In this document: piece after piece, positions 19,471 to 28,308 of the stretch
How positions within the stretch are numbered: the stretch's first letter is position 1
Layout: every line of letters starts with the position of its first letter
Origin: RHKX01 sp963823565
Lineage (GTDB): Bacteria; Actinomycetota; Thermoleophilia; Solirubrobacterales; 70-9
Length of the DNA: 64,000 bases
Assembly: GCA_963823565.1 (NCBI GenBank)
Contig: CAWGLR010000001.1
Coordinates: 682,001-746,000, forward strand
Reading direction: 5' to 3'
Made by a program: the position numbers and the translations under genes
Notes under the pieces: generated by a model
What the model saw: only the letters and a program-made list of their open reading frames with translations
The model's database searches: none
What the model was told of the DNA's origin: nothing

Positions 19471-20379
19471 GTGGCCGACCGCAAGGACATGGACTTCACG
19501 TACTCGCTGATCGACCGGATCTTCCGGCTCAGCCTCGGTGAGCTCGCCGACTTCAGCGGCGCCAAGTTCGACGGCGACTTCTCGCTGAGCCTCGAGGAGG
19601 CCCAGCGGCGCAAGCACGAGTACGTCGCCGAGGAGATCGGGATCGGCCCCGGGAGGCGAGTCCTCGACCTCGGCTGCGGCTGGGGGCCGCTGCTCGACTT
19701 CGCCAGGAGCCGGGGCGCCACCGGCGTCGGGGTGACCCTCTCCTCGGCGCAGGCCGCGGCCTGCCGCCGCCACGGTCTCGACGTCCGTCTCGCCGATGCT
19801 CGCGAGGTCGGCCGCGAGTCGCTGGGCGGGTTCGACGCGATCGCCAGCCTCGGCGCCTTCGAGCACTTCTGCTCCCCCGAGGAGCACGAGGCCGGGCTTC
19901 AGGATCGCGTCTACTCCGACCTCTTCGAGCGCGTCGCCGACCTGCTCCCCGACGGCGGCCGCTTCTACCTGCAGACGATGGTCTTCGGCGCGAACATGAT
20001 CCCCGTCGAGGAGATCTCGATCGACGCCCCACGCGACTCCGACGCCTGGTACCTGGCGCTGCTCGGCCACCAGTTCCCGGGCTCGTTCCTGCCGTTCGGC
20101 CGCGAGCAGATCGCCGCCGCCGCGGAGCCGTCGTTCCGGCTCGTCGAGTGGAGCAGCGGCCGGCTCGACTACATCGAGACGATCAAGCGGTGGCGCGCCC
20201 GCTTCGCGGAGCCGAGCTTGCGCAAGACGCTGCTGAAGCTGCGGCTGGTCCCCCGCTGGCTGACCAGCTCGGACTTCCGACTCGCCTTCACCTCGGGGGT
20301 CAGCGCCAACGGCGTCTGCTTCGAGCGGGAGCTGCTCGATCACTACCGGCTGGTGTTCGAGCGTCTCCCCGCCGAGTGA
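19471..20379 (+). CDS. cyclopropane-fatty-acid-synthase-like SAM methyltransferase
   Basis: The 302-residue protein begins at a GTG (19471). An N-terminal helical part is followed by RVLDLGCGWGPLLDFA (SAM motif I, about 65-80), a GVTLSSAQ strand-turn and ASLGAFEHFCSPEEHE. The CFA-synthase-type FYLQTMVFGANMIP segment then follows. It is shorter than classic CFA synthase (about 380-430 residues) and lacks that N-terminal domain. It probably methylates a lipid or small molecule. It ends 24 bp before the convergent YcaQ-like gene. Confidence 0.85.
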   Translation: MADRKDMDFTYSLIDRIFRLSLGELADFSGAKFDGDFSLSLEEAQRRKHEYVAEEIGIGPGRRVLDLGCGWGPLLDFARSRGATGVGVTLSSAQAAACRRHGLDVRLADAREVGRESLGGFDAIASLGAFEHFCSPEEHEAGLQDRVYSDLFERVADLLPDGGRFYLQTMVFGANMIPVEEISIDAPRDSDAWYLALLGHQFPGSFLPFGREQIAAAAEPSFRLVEWSSGRLDYIETIKRWRARFAEPSLRKTLLKLRLVPRWLTSSDFRLAFTSGVSANGVCFERELLDHYRLVFERLPAE

Positions 20380-20403
20380 CGAGAAACGATCCCTGAGGGA
20401 TCG

Positions 20404-21616
20404 TCAGACGTCGCTCGGCGCCGGAAGCGGGCCGAGCTCCGCGCCTCGCCATCTCGCAAGCGAGGCGAGGGCGCGGTGGATCGCGCCGTCGGCTCTCCGG
20501 CCCGGTTCGCGGTGGAGGGCGACGACGTGAAGGACCGGACTTCCCCGCCGACTCCAGCCGGAGGTCGGCGCGGGCGATCAGGCGCTCGCCGTGGAGGATC
20601 GGCAGCACGTAGTAGCCCCAGCGCCGCTTCCCCCTCGGCACGTAGATCTCGAGCCGGTGGTCGAAGCCGAAGAGCTCCGCGGCCCGGGCGCGGTCGCAGA
20701 TCAGGTTGTCGAAGGGAGAGAGGGCGACGGTGCGGCGGCCGGGCTCGAGCGTGTGCGCGACCGCGACGGCCTCCCTCCTCCCCCACCACTCCCCCCGCAG
20801 CCCCTCGACCTCGATCCGGACGACGTGGCCCTCGTCCTCGAGGCGCTTCAGTGCCTCGCTCAGGCCGGGATAGCGCCGGCGGGTGAAATGGGCGGCGATG
20901 TGGGGCTCGCGGGCGACGCCGAGCATCCAGATGGCCCGCAGCGTCGCCAGCCGCACCACCTCCTCCTCCGCGAGCGGCTCGGCGTCGGCGTCGGCCAGCC
21001 GCCCCGGGGGGAGGCAGCGCTCCATCAGGTCCCAGCGGCGGCCGTTGCCGGCGCGGTCGCCGATGCCGACGTGCCCCTGCATCCAGAGGCGGTCGAGCAT
21101 CCGCGCGATGTTCTGCCGCGAGGAGACCTCGTCGGTCCAGTGACCCCACTCCCACGCAACCTCGGCCCGGTCCTCGATCTCGCTCGCCGGCAGCGGGCCC
21201 GCGTCGCGCAGGGTCGAGAGCACGTGCTCGGCGAAGGTGGCGTTGTCGGCGAGCCAGCGACGGACGATCTCGCGCGACGGCGGCAGCCGGTCGAGATACG
21301 TCCGCATCGCCCAGCGGTGGATCGGCAGGTCGCCGACGTGACAGAGGCTCGCCTCGTGGCACCAGTAGTCGAACAGCGCGCGGTCGCGGTAGGCGGCGCG
21401 GGCGAGCTCGCGCTCGTGGGAGTCGTGGGTGCCGCCGCGCACCCGCGCCCGGAGCACGAGGAGCGGCGAGCGGGCGACGACGCCGACCGGGTCGAGCTGA
21501 AGGCAACCGATCCGGGCGACGACATCAGCGGCACCGAGGCCCGGCGGAGGGGGCAGCGCGAGGCCCTGCGCGTGCAGCGCCAGCCGGCGGGCGTGAGCGA
21601 GCGGGATCGTTCGCAT
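20404..21616 (-). pseudogene. winged-helix YcaQ-like DNA glycosylase family protein, frameshifted near its C-terminus
   Basis: The ATG at 21616 opens RTIPLAHARRLALHAQGL, as in the winged-helix proteins related to the crosslink-repair glycosylase YcaQ. Family features include IGCLQLDPVGVVARS, FDYWCHEAS, WMLGVAREPHIA and LSPFDNLICDRARAAELFGFDHRLEIYVP. Near 20535 the frame breaks. The next frame restores a family-like tail (VLHVVALHREPG, then ASLARWRGAE) ending at 20404. The total, 1213 nt, is one base over a multiple of three, so a single inserted base explains it. I think the gene is intact in the organism. A role in removing crosslinked or alkylated bases is known for relatives. Confidence 0.75.
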
Positions 21617-21866
21617 CCCGCGGGATGCAAGCAGGCGCCGCGATCCCAGCCCGCCTCGGCCCCGAGTGTGTAGTCGCCGGTCGTCACGTTGAGGCCCTGA
21701 CTCCAGGGCCGAATCGAAATCCCGCTCTCGCCGAATCGCGATCGACGGGCGCTCGCCGGATTCGAGGTGAGCTATCTCACACGTCCACGTGTTCCCTCGC
21801 AGCCCTGAATCCGGACTTGCATCGCGGCCCATATCGTGTCTACCTTCACGGAGGAAGGAGAGTGAG

Positions 21867-22078
21867 ATGGCGAGAGGACGGGTGCACACCGTTCACCGCG
21901 ACGGCCAACGGGTCAACGAGGTGGAGGGCTCGACCGGGGCGCCGTGGTCGAGCGACGAGGACCGGGAGCGCGCCGTCGAGCGCGGCCGCAACCTCGCCCG
22001 GCGCGCCGCAGCGTCCACGTGACCCACGGACGCGACGGCGAGGAAACCGACCGCGTCTACTACGGCCGCACCGAATGA
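21867..22078 (+). pseudogene. DUF2188-like small protein with one frameshift
   Basis: A strong ribosome site (GGAGGAAGGAGAG) precedes the ATG at 21867. The first frame reads MARGRVHTVHRDGQRVNEVEG then ERAVERGRNLARRAA and stops at 22022. The other frame continues as HVTHGRDGEETDRVYYGRTE, the usual DUF2188 tail, and stops at 22078. The total, 212 nt, is one base short of a multiple of three, so one lost base near 22010 would restore a protein of about 70 residues. The role of DUF2188 proteins is not known. Confidence 0.6.
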
Positions 22079-22186
22079 GAGGAGACACGGCCGGTGCCCG
22101 GCGTCGGTCCGAATCGTCTCGAGGCCTCGCGCGGATGCGGGACCTGAGGTTAGGAGCCATCCCCGGACGGGCATAGGCTGGGTGCC

Positions 22187-25100
22187 TTGATCGGCCCCGC
22201 TCGCCTCCCGCTTCTCCGCCAGCTCCGGCAGGACCGGACCGGCCGAGGCGCGGCGGCCCAGTCACGCCGCTCAGCTTCGCTGCGGCCGCGGACCGAGGAG
22301 GCCGACGAGGTCGTCAAGTCGATCTGCCCCTACTGCGCGGTGGGGTGCGGCCAGCGCATCTTCGTCAAGGACGGCGAGATCACCCAGATCGAAGGCGACC
22401 CCGACAGCCCGATCTCGCGCGGCCGGCTGTGCCCCAAGGGGGCGGCCTCGCGCGGCCTGGTCCAGAGCCCGAGCCGGGAGTACAGGGTCAGATACCGCAG
22501 GCCGCACGCGTCCGACTGGGAGGACCTCGACCTCGAGCGGGCGATGGACATGATCGCCGACCGGGTCATCGCCTCCCGGCGCGCGGGGTGGGAGGACTTC
22601 GACGAGGAGCACAGGGCCCTGAACCGGACGATGGCCGTCGGCAGCCTCGGCGGGGCGACGCTGGACAACGAGGAGAACTACCTGATGAAGAAGCTCTTCA
22701 CGGCCCTCGGAGTGGTCCAGATCGAGAACCAGGCCCGAATATGACACTCCTCCACCGTCCCCAGTCTGGGGACGTCGTTCGGTAGGGGTGGCGCAACCAC
22801 CTTCCAGCAGGACCTGCAGAACTCCGACTGCATCCTGATCCAGGGGTCGAACATGGCCGAGTGCCATCCGGTCGGCTTCCAATGGGTGATGGAGGCGAAG
22901 GAGCGCGGCGCGAAGGTCATCCACGTCGACCCGCGGTTCACCAGGACGAGCGCGGTCGCCGACCTTCACGTGCCGATCCGCGCCGGCAGCGACATCGCGT
23001 TCCTCGGAGGGCTGATCAACCACGTCCTCGAGGGCGGCCACGAGTTCCGCGAGTACGTCGCCGCCTACACCAACGCGGCCACGATCATCAACGAGGACTT
23101 CCGGGACACGGAGGATCTCGACGGCCTCTTCAGCGGCTGGGACGAGAACGCCCGCAAGTACGACCTCGGCTCCTGGCAGTACGAGGGGATGCAGGCCTAC
23201 GCGTCCGGCGACGACCGCAGCGCCGAGGAGATCAGCGGCGAGGAGGCCCATTACGCGCAGGGCTCGCGGCTCGAGCACGGCAATCCCCCTGCGACCGACT
23301 TCGACCTCGAGCACCCCCGCTGCGTCTTCCAGATCGTCAAACGGCACTTCAGCCGCTACACCCCGGAGAGGGTCGCCGAGATCTGCGGGGTCCCGGAGGA
23401 GAGCTTCCGCGAGGTCGCCGGCGCCCTGGTCGCGAACTCCGGGCGGGAGCGGACCACCGCGTTCGCCTACGCGGTCGGGTGGACCCATCAGACCGTGGGA
23501 GTCCAGTACATCCGCACGGCGGCGATCCTGCAGCTCCTGCTGGGAAACATCGGCCGGCCCGGCGGGGGGATCCTTGCGCTGCGCGGCCACGCCTCGATCC
23601 AGGGCTCGACCGACATCCCGACGCTCTACAACATCCTCCCCGGGTACCTGCCGATGCCGCATCCGCGCGATGACCCCTCACTGGACTCCTACATCGAGGC
23701 GCAGGAGTCGCAAACGGGCTTCTGGGGGCACATGGATGCCTACGCCACGAGCCTGATGAAGGCCTGGTTCGGCGACGAGGCCACCGCGGAGAACGGCTAC
23801 CTGTGGGATCGGATGCCGCGCATCAACGGGGACCACTCCGCCTACGAGTCGACACTGCGGATGCTCGACGGCGGGCTCGAGGGCTACTTCCTGTTCGGCG
23901 AGAACCCCGCGGTGGGCTCGGCGAACTCGCGGCTGCACCGGCTGGCGATGGCGGAGCTCGACTGGCTCGTCGTCCGTGACCTCCAGGAGATCGAGAGCGC
24001 CACCTTCTGGAAGCAGGGCCCTGAGATCGAGAGCGGAGAGCTGAAGACGGAGGAGATCGGCACGGAGGTCTTCCTCCTCCCCGCCGCCTCCCACACCGAG
24101 AAGGACGGCAGCTTCACGAACACCCAGCGCCTGTTGCAGTGGCACCACAAGGCCGTCGAGCCGCAGGGCGACTGCCGCTCCGACCTCTGGTTCACCTACC
24201 AGCTCGGCCGCCGCATCCGCGAGAAGCTGCAGGACTCGAGCGACCCCCGCGACCAGCTGTTGCTCGCGCTCACCTGGGACTACCCGACCGAGGGGAAGCA
24301 CGACGATCCCAGCGCCGAGGCCGTATTGCGTGAGATCGGCGGAATCGACCTGAACGAGGACGCCGCGCTGGGCGGATACACCGAGCTCAAGAACGACGGC
24401 AGCACCGCGTGTGGCTGCTGGATCTACTCAGGGTGCTACGAGGGAGAGGTCAACCAGACCGCGCGCCGCAGGCCGGGCTCGGAGCAGAGCTGGGTCGCCC
24501 CCGAGTGGGCGTGGGCGTGGCCGGCCAACCGGCGGCTGCTCTACAACCGCGCCTCCGCCGATCCGGAGGGCAAGCCGTGGTCGGAGCGCAAGGCCTACGT
24601 CTGGTGGGACGCGGAGGAGGGCGAGTGGACAGGCCACGACGTTCCCGACTTCGTCGCCGACATGCCGCCCGACCACGTCCCCGACGACGACGCCAAGGCC
24701 GAGAGGGCACTGCGCGGGGACGAGCCGTTCATCATGCAGTCCGATGGCCGCGGATGGCTGTTCGCGCCAGCCGGCATCGCCGACGGCCCGCTCCCGGCTC
24801 ACTACGAGCCGTTCGAGTCGCCCACCGGCAACGCCCTCTATCCACGGCAGCGAGCGAATCCCGCGGTCGAGCTCCACGAGCGCGAGGGCAACGAGTACAA
24901 CCCGTCCGGCGACGACCCCGGAGCCGAGGTCTTCCCGTTCGTGATGACCACCTATCGGCTGACCGAGCACCACACCGCCGGCGGCATGAGCCGGGCGGTG
25001 CCGCATCTGAACGAGCTCCAGCCCGAGTTCTTCTGCGAGGTCAGCCCCGAGCTCGCAGCCGAGCGCGAGCTCGAGCACGGCGACTGGGCGACGATCGTCA

Positions 25101-25393
25101 GCTCGCGGACGGCGATCGAGGCGCGGGTGATGGTGACCGAGCGGATCAGGCCACTCCAGGTGAACGGCCGGACCGTGCACCAGGTCGGCATGCCCTACCA
25201 CTGGGGCTACGCCGCCGACGGCGGCGACAGCGCCAACGACCTGTTCTCGATCGCGCTCGATCCCAACGTCCACATCCAGCAGACGAAGGCGGCGACCTGC
25301 GACATCGTCCCCGGCCGCAGGCCACGCGGCGCCGACCTGCCGCGCTTCGTCGCCGAGTACCGGCGGCGGGCCGGCTCGGAGGCGGACGGATGA
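22187..25393 (+). CDS. fdhA: formate dehydrogenase alpha subunit, selenocysteine-containing
   Basis: One continuous frame of 1068 residues contains a single internal TGA at 22742 (codon 186). The context IENQARI-Sec-HSSTV is the selenocysteine site of FdnG/FdhF-type formate dehydrogenases. The N-terminal [4Fe-4S] domain shows CPYCAVGCG and GRLCPKGAA. The molybdopterin-binding domains follow (WVMEAKERGAKVIHVDPR, FAYAVGWTHQT), with a C-terminal MopB domain (ELEHGDWATIVSSR, HWGY). Formate is oxidised to CO2 and electrons pass to the beta subunit. The TTG at 22187 is the first usable start after an in-frame stop at 22151. It overlaps the beta subunit by 4 bp. SelD, SelA, SelB and tRNA-Sec lie just downstream, supporting readthrough. 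Confidence 0.95.
22742..22774 (+). promoter_or_regulatory. UGA selenocysteine codon and bacterial SECIS-like hairpin
   Basis: The TGA at 22742-22744 is followed 11 nt later by a perfect 8-bp stem (CGTCCCCA paired with TGGGGACG) and a GTC loop. The first loop G is 22 nt after the T of the UGA. Bacterial SECIS elements sit in the coding region just after UGA, with a short stem and a G near the loop start, so this fits SelB recognition. No frame break occurs across the element. Confidence 0.85.
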
Positions 25394-26304
25394 ACGGGCG
25401 CGTGGCAGAGCTCCACCCGCCGGACGGGATCGAGACCTACGGCGCCGAGGCCGAGCCCCGACGCGGGTTCTTCACCGACACGAGCGTCTGCATCGGCTGC
25501 AAGGCCTGCGAGGTCGCCTGCAAGGAGTGGAACCACGTGCCGGCTGACGACCTCGGCTTCTCCGGCGACTCCTACGACAACAGCGGGACGCTCGGTGCCA
25601 ACCGCTGGCGCCACGTGGCGTTCATCGAGCAGCGAGTGGAGGTCGGCGTCGAGCGCGCGGCACCGGACTCGTGGGTCGAGGAGGCGCAGCGACAGCAGCT
25701 CGTGGCGTCCGGCGTCGAGTCCGCGGCCGACGACGCCGGCTTCCGCTGGCTGATGAGCTCGGACGTCTGCAAGCACTGCACCGAGGCCGGCTGCCTCGAC
25801 GGCTGCCCCACGGGATCGATCTTCCGCACCGAGTTTGGGACCGTCGTCGTGCAGGAGGACATCTGCAACGGCTGCGGATACTGCGTCACCGCCTGCCCCT
25901 ACGGCGTCCTCACCCGGCGCGAGGACGACGGCCGCGTCTGGAAGTGCACCCTCTGCTACGACCGGCTCCAGGGCGACCTCGAGCCCGCCTGCGCCCAGGC
26001 CTGCCCTACCGACTCGATCCAGTTCGGCGTCGTGGACGAGTTGATCGAGCGGGCCGAGAAGCGCGTCGAGCACCTGCACGCACGCGGGATCACCGACGCG
26101 AGGCTCTACGGGGACGGCCCGAGCGACGGGGTCGGCGGCACCGGCGCCTTCTTCCTGCTGCTGGATGAGCCGGAGACCTACGGGCTCCCGCCCGACCCCG
26201 TCGTTCCCCGGCGGCACCTCGGCGAGGCCTGGCGGGCCGCGGGCGTCGCGGCGGCGGGGCTCGCCGCCGGGGTCCTCGCCTCCTTCCTCGGAGGCGGGCG
26301 ATGA
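25390..26304 (+). CDS. fdhB: formate dehydrogenase iron-sulfur (beta) subunit
   Basis: The 304-residue protein starts at an ATG that overlaps the alpha-subunit stop (ATGA). It has four ferredoxin-type cysteine groups: CIGCKACEVAC (residues 34-44), CKHCTEAGCLDGC, CNGCGYCVTACP and CTLCYDRLQGDLEPACAQACP. That is the four-[4Fe-4S] wiring of FdnH/FdhB-type subunits. A C-terminal hydrophobic segment (about 278-302) could anchor it in the membrane. It would pass electrons from the selenoprotein to the NrfD-like subunit. The next gene overlaps its stop by 4 bp. Confidence 0.93.
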   Translation: MNGRVAELHPPDGIETYGAEAEPRRGFFTDTSVCIGCKACEVACKEWNHVPADDLGFSGDSYDNSGTLGANRWRHVAFIEQRVEVGVERAAPDSWVEEAQRQQLVASGVESAADDAGFRWLMSSDVCKHCTEAGCLDGCPTGSIFRTEFGTVVVQEDICNGCGYCVTACPYGVLTRREDDGRVWKCTLCYDRLQGDLEPACAQACPTDSIQFGVVDELIERAEKRVEHLHARGITDARLYGDGPSDGVGGTGAFFLLLDEPETYGLPPDPVVPRRHLGEAWRAAGVAAAGLAAGVLASFLGGGR

Positions 26305-27206
26305 GCGAGGAGCGGATGGTCCCGAAGGAGCGGCCCGGCTCCTACCACGGCCGGCCCGTGATCGAGAAGCCGACCTGGACGTGGGAGGTGCCCTGGTACC
26401 TGTTCGCGGGCGGCCTCGCCGGCGGCTCGGCGGTCCTCGCCTTCACCGCGTCGGTCGCGGGGAACCGGCCGTTGGCCCGGCGCGCCTGGCTGATCTCCTT
26501 CGCGGGCATCGGGGCGAGCCCCGCGCTCTTGATCGCCGACCTCGGCCGGCCCGAGCGGTTCCTGAACATGCTTCGGGTCTTCAAGGTCACCTCGCCGATG
26601 AGCGTCGGCTCGTGGATCCTGGCGCTGAGCGGCGGCGCGATCACGCTTCCCGCCGCGGCCGCGGCCCTGGACCGGCGCTGGCCGCTTGCGAGGGCCGCGG
26701 AGCCGGTGGCGGCCGCCCTCGGCCTGCCGCTCGCGACCTACACGGGCGTCCTGCTCGCCAACAGCGTCATCCCGGTCTGGAGCGAGGCCCGCCGCGAGCT
26801 TCCCCTCGTCTTCGCAGCCGGCGCGGCCGCCAGCGCCGGCGCCGCGGCGGCGCTCGTCACCCCCGCCCGCCACGCCGGGCCGGCGCGGCGCCTGGCGATC
26901 GGGGCCGCCGCCGCCGAGCTCGCGACCGTCGGCATGATGGAGCGCCGTCTCGGCCGGACCGGCGATCCCTACCGCAGCGGCAGGCCGCACGCCTTCGGCC
27001 GCGCCGCCAAGGTCCTCGCCGGAACGGGCGCCGGGCTCCTGGCGGCCTCGCGGCGGCGCCCCCTGCGGCTCGCGGGCGCGGCGATGATCCTCGGCGGCGC
27101 GATCTGCGAGCGCTGGAGCGTCTACTCAGCCGGCTTTCCCTCGGCCGAGGATCCGGCCTACACGGTCGAGCTGCAGCGGACGCGCGCGGCGGTCGCCGCC
27201 GCCTGA
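26301..27206 (+). CDS. NrfD-like membrane subunit of the formate dehydrogenase
   Basis: The 301-residue polytopic protein matches the NrfD/PsrC family. It has a soluble N-terminus with TWTWEVPWYLFAGGLAGGSA, a GIGASPALLIADLGRPERFLNMLRVFK quinone-site loop, and SPMSVGSWILAL; about eight helices in all. NrfD subunits pass electrons between Fe-S subunits and quinone without haem, unlike the cytochrome b FdnI. It starts with an ATGA overlap, so the three formate dehydrogenase genes form a tight operon. It ends 55 bp before the convergent selD gene. Confidence 0.9.
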   Translation: MSEERMVPKERPGSYHGRPVIEKPTWTWEVPWYLFAGGLAGGSAVLAFTASVAGNRPLARRAWLISFAGIGASPALLIADLGRPERFLNMLRVFKVTSPMSVGSWILALSGGAITLPAAAAALDRRWPLARAAEPVAAALGLPLATYTGVLLANSVIPVWSEARRELPLVFAAGAAASAGAAAALVTPARHAGPARRLAIGAAAAELATVGMMERRLGRTGDPYRSGRPHAFGRAAKVLAGTGAGLLAASRRRPLRLAGAAMILGGAICERWSVYSAGFPSAEDPAYTVELQRTRAAVAAA

Positions 27207-27261
27207 TCAGCCGGCGCCGGGCAGGACCTCGAGCCCGGCCGACGGGCCCGGGCGAGCGAGC

Positions 27262-28284
27262 TCACGGGCGAACCTCGATCCGGCCGGGCTCGCCTTCGAG
27301 GAGGCGGCCGACGACGGTCCCCCCCACCTCGTCCGCCCGCTCCGGATCGATCGCGACCAGCAGCCCGCCGGAGGTCATCGCGTCCGCGCAGAGGATCCGG
27401 CGGGGCTCGGGCACCTCGCTCGCGAACCGGGTGAACGCCGCGGCATGACGGGCGTTGCGGCGCGTCCCTCCCGCGACCGCGTCCTCGCGCTCTGCCAGCT
27501 CGAGCACCCCGTCGATCGCCGGCACCGCAGAGGCTTCGACGACGGCTGCGACCCCGCTGCCGAGCGCGAGCTCGTGCAGATGCCCGAGCAGCCCGAAGCC
27601 GGTCACGTCCGTGGCGGCGTGCGCCCCGGCCTCGAGTGCGGCTGACGCCGCGTCGGCGTTGAGGTTCGTCATCACCTCGACCGAGCGTGCCACGAGCTCG
27701 TCCCCCGCGAAGCCGCGCTTGGCCGCGGTCGAGACCAGTCCCGCGCCCAGCGGCTTGGTCAGGACCAGCGCGTCGCCGGCGCGCCCTCCCGCGTTCGTGA
27801 GCATGCGCTCGGGGTGGACGAGCCCGGTCACGGCCATGCCGTACTTGGGCTCGGCGTCCTCGATCGAATGCCCGCCGCCGACGACCGCCCCGGCGGCGTG
27901 CACCGCGTCCCGCCCGCCGCGGAGGATCTCCGCCAGCACCTCCCCGCCCAGCTCGTCGAGCGAGAAAGCGACGAGGTTGATCGCGAGGATCGGCGTACCG
28001 CCCATCGCGTAGACGTCGGAGAGCGCGTTGGTCGCCGCGATCCTGCCGAAGTCGTAGGGGTCGTCGACGATCGGCGTGAAGAAGTCGGCGGTGTGGACGA
28101 CGGCCTGGTCGGGCCCGATCCGGTAGACGGCGGCGTCGTCGGATCCCTCCCGGCCGACCAGCAAGTCGGCGTCGTCCTCCGCCGGCAGCCCGGCCAGCAC
28201 CTCCGCGAGCCGGTCCGGGGCGATCTTGCAGCCGCAGCCCGCGCCGTGGGAGAGCTCGGTGAGACGGACCGGCGGGGTGCTCAT
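27262..28284 (-). CDS. selD: selenide, water dikinase (selenophosphate synthetase)
   Basis: The 340-residue protein starts at the ATG at 28284 with RLTELSHGAGCGCKIAP. Its GAGCGCK catalytic segment carries a Cys where some organisms have selenocysteine, followed by the conserved Lys. VVHTADFFTPIVDDPYDFGRIAATNALSDVYAMGG holds the metal/ATP-binding Asp residues. GGGHSIEDAEPKYG and ATDVTGFGLLGHL complete the family pattern. It makes selenophosphate from selenide and ATP for tRNA-Sec charging. It is divergent from selA, with only 24 bp between the two start codons. Confidence 0.96.
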   Translation of the reverse strand: MSTPPVRLTELSHGAGCGCKIAPDRLAEVLAGLPAEDDADLLVGREGSDDAAVYRIGPDQAVVHTADFFTPIVDDPYDFGRIAATNALSDVYAMGGTPILAINLVAFSLDELGGEVLAEILRGGRDAVHAAGAVVGGGHSIEDAEPKYGMAVTGLVHPERMLTNAGGRAGDALVLTKPLGAGLVSTAAKRGFAGDELVARSVEVMTNLNADAASAALEAGAHAATDVTGFGLLGHLHELALGSGVAAVVEASAVPAIDGVLELAEREDAVAGGTRRNARHAAAFTRFASEVPEPRRILCADAMTSGGLLVAIDPERADEVGGTVVGRLLEGEPGRIEVRP

Positions 28285-28291
28285 GCGAGCC

Positions 28292-28303
28292 GAGGGTACC
28301 CTC
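28292..28303. promoter_or_regulatory. 12-bp palindrome, candidate bidirectional promoter between selD and selA
   Basis: GAGGGTACCCTC is a perfect palindrome centred in the 24-bp gap between the selD ATG (7 nt away) and the selA GTG (5 nt away). It contains TACCCT on both strands, which fits the loose -10 pattern TANNNT at a distance that would start both transcripts at or next to the start codons. No good -35 is visible, so an operator is an alternative. Confidence 0.4.
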
Positions 28304-28308
28304 ACCTC

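Noticed and set aside
22742..22744. TGA in the formate dehydrogenase gene as a nonsense mutation or frame break
   Set aside because: The frame is the same before and after, the residues around it match the known selenocysteine site, a SECIS-like hairpin follows, and all sel genes are adjacent.
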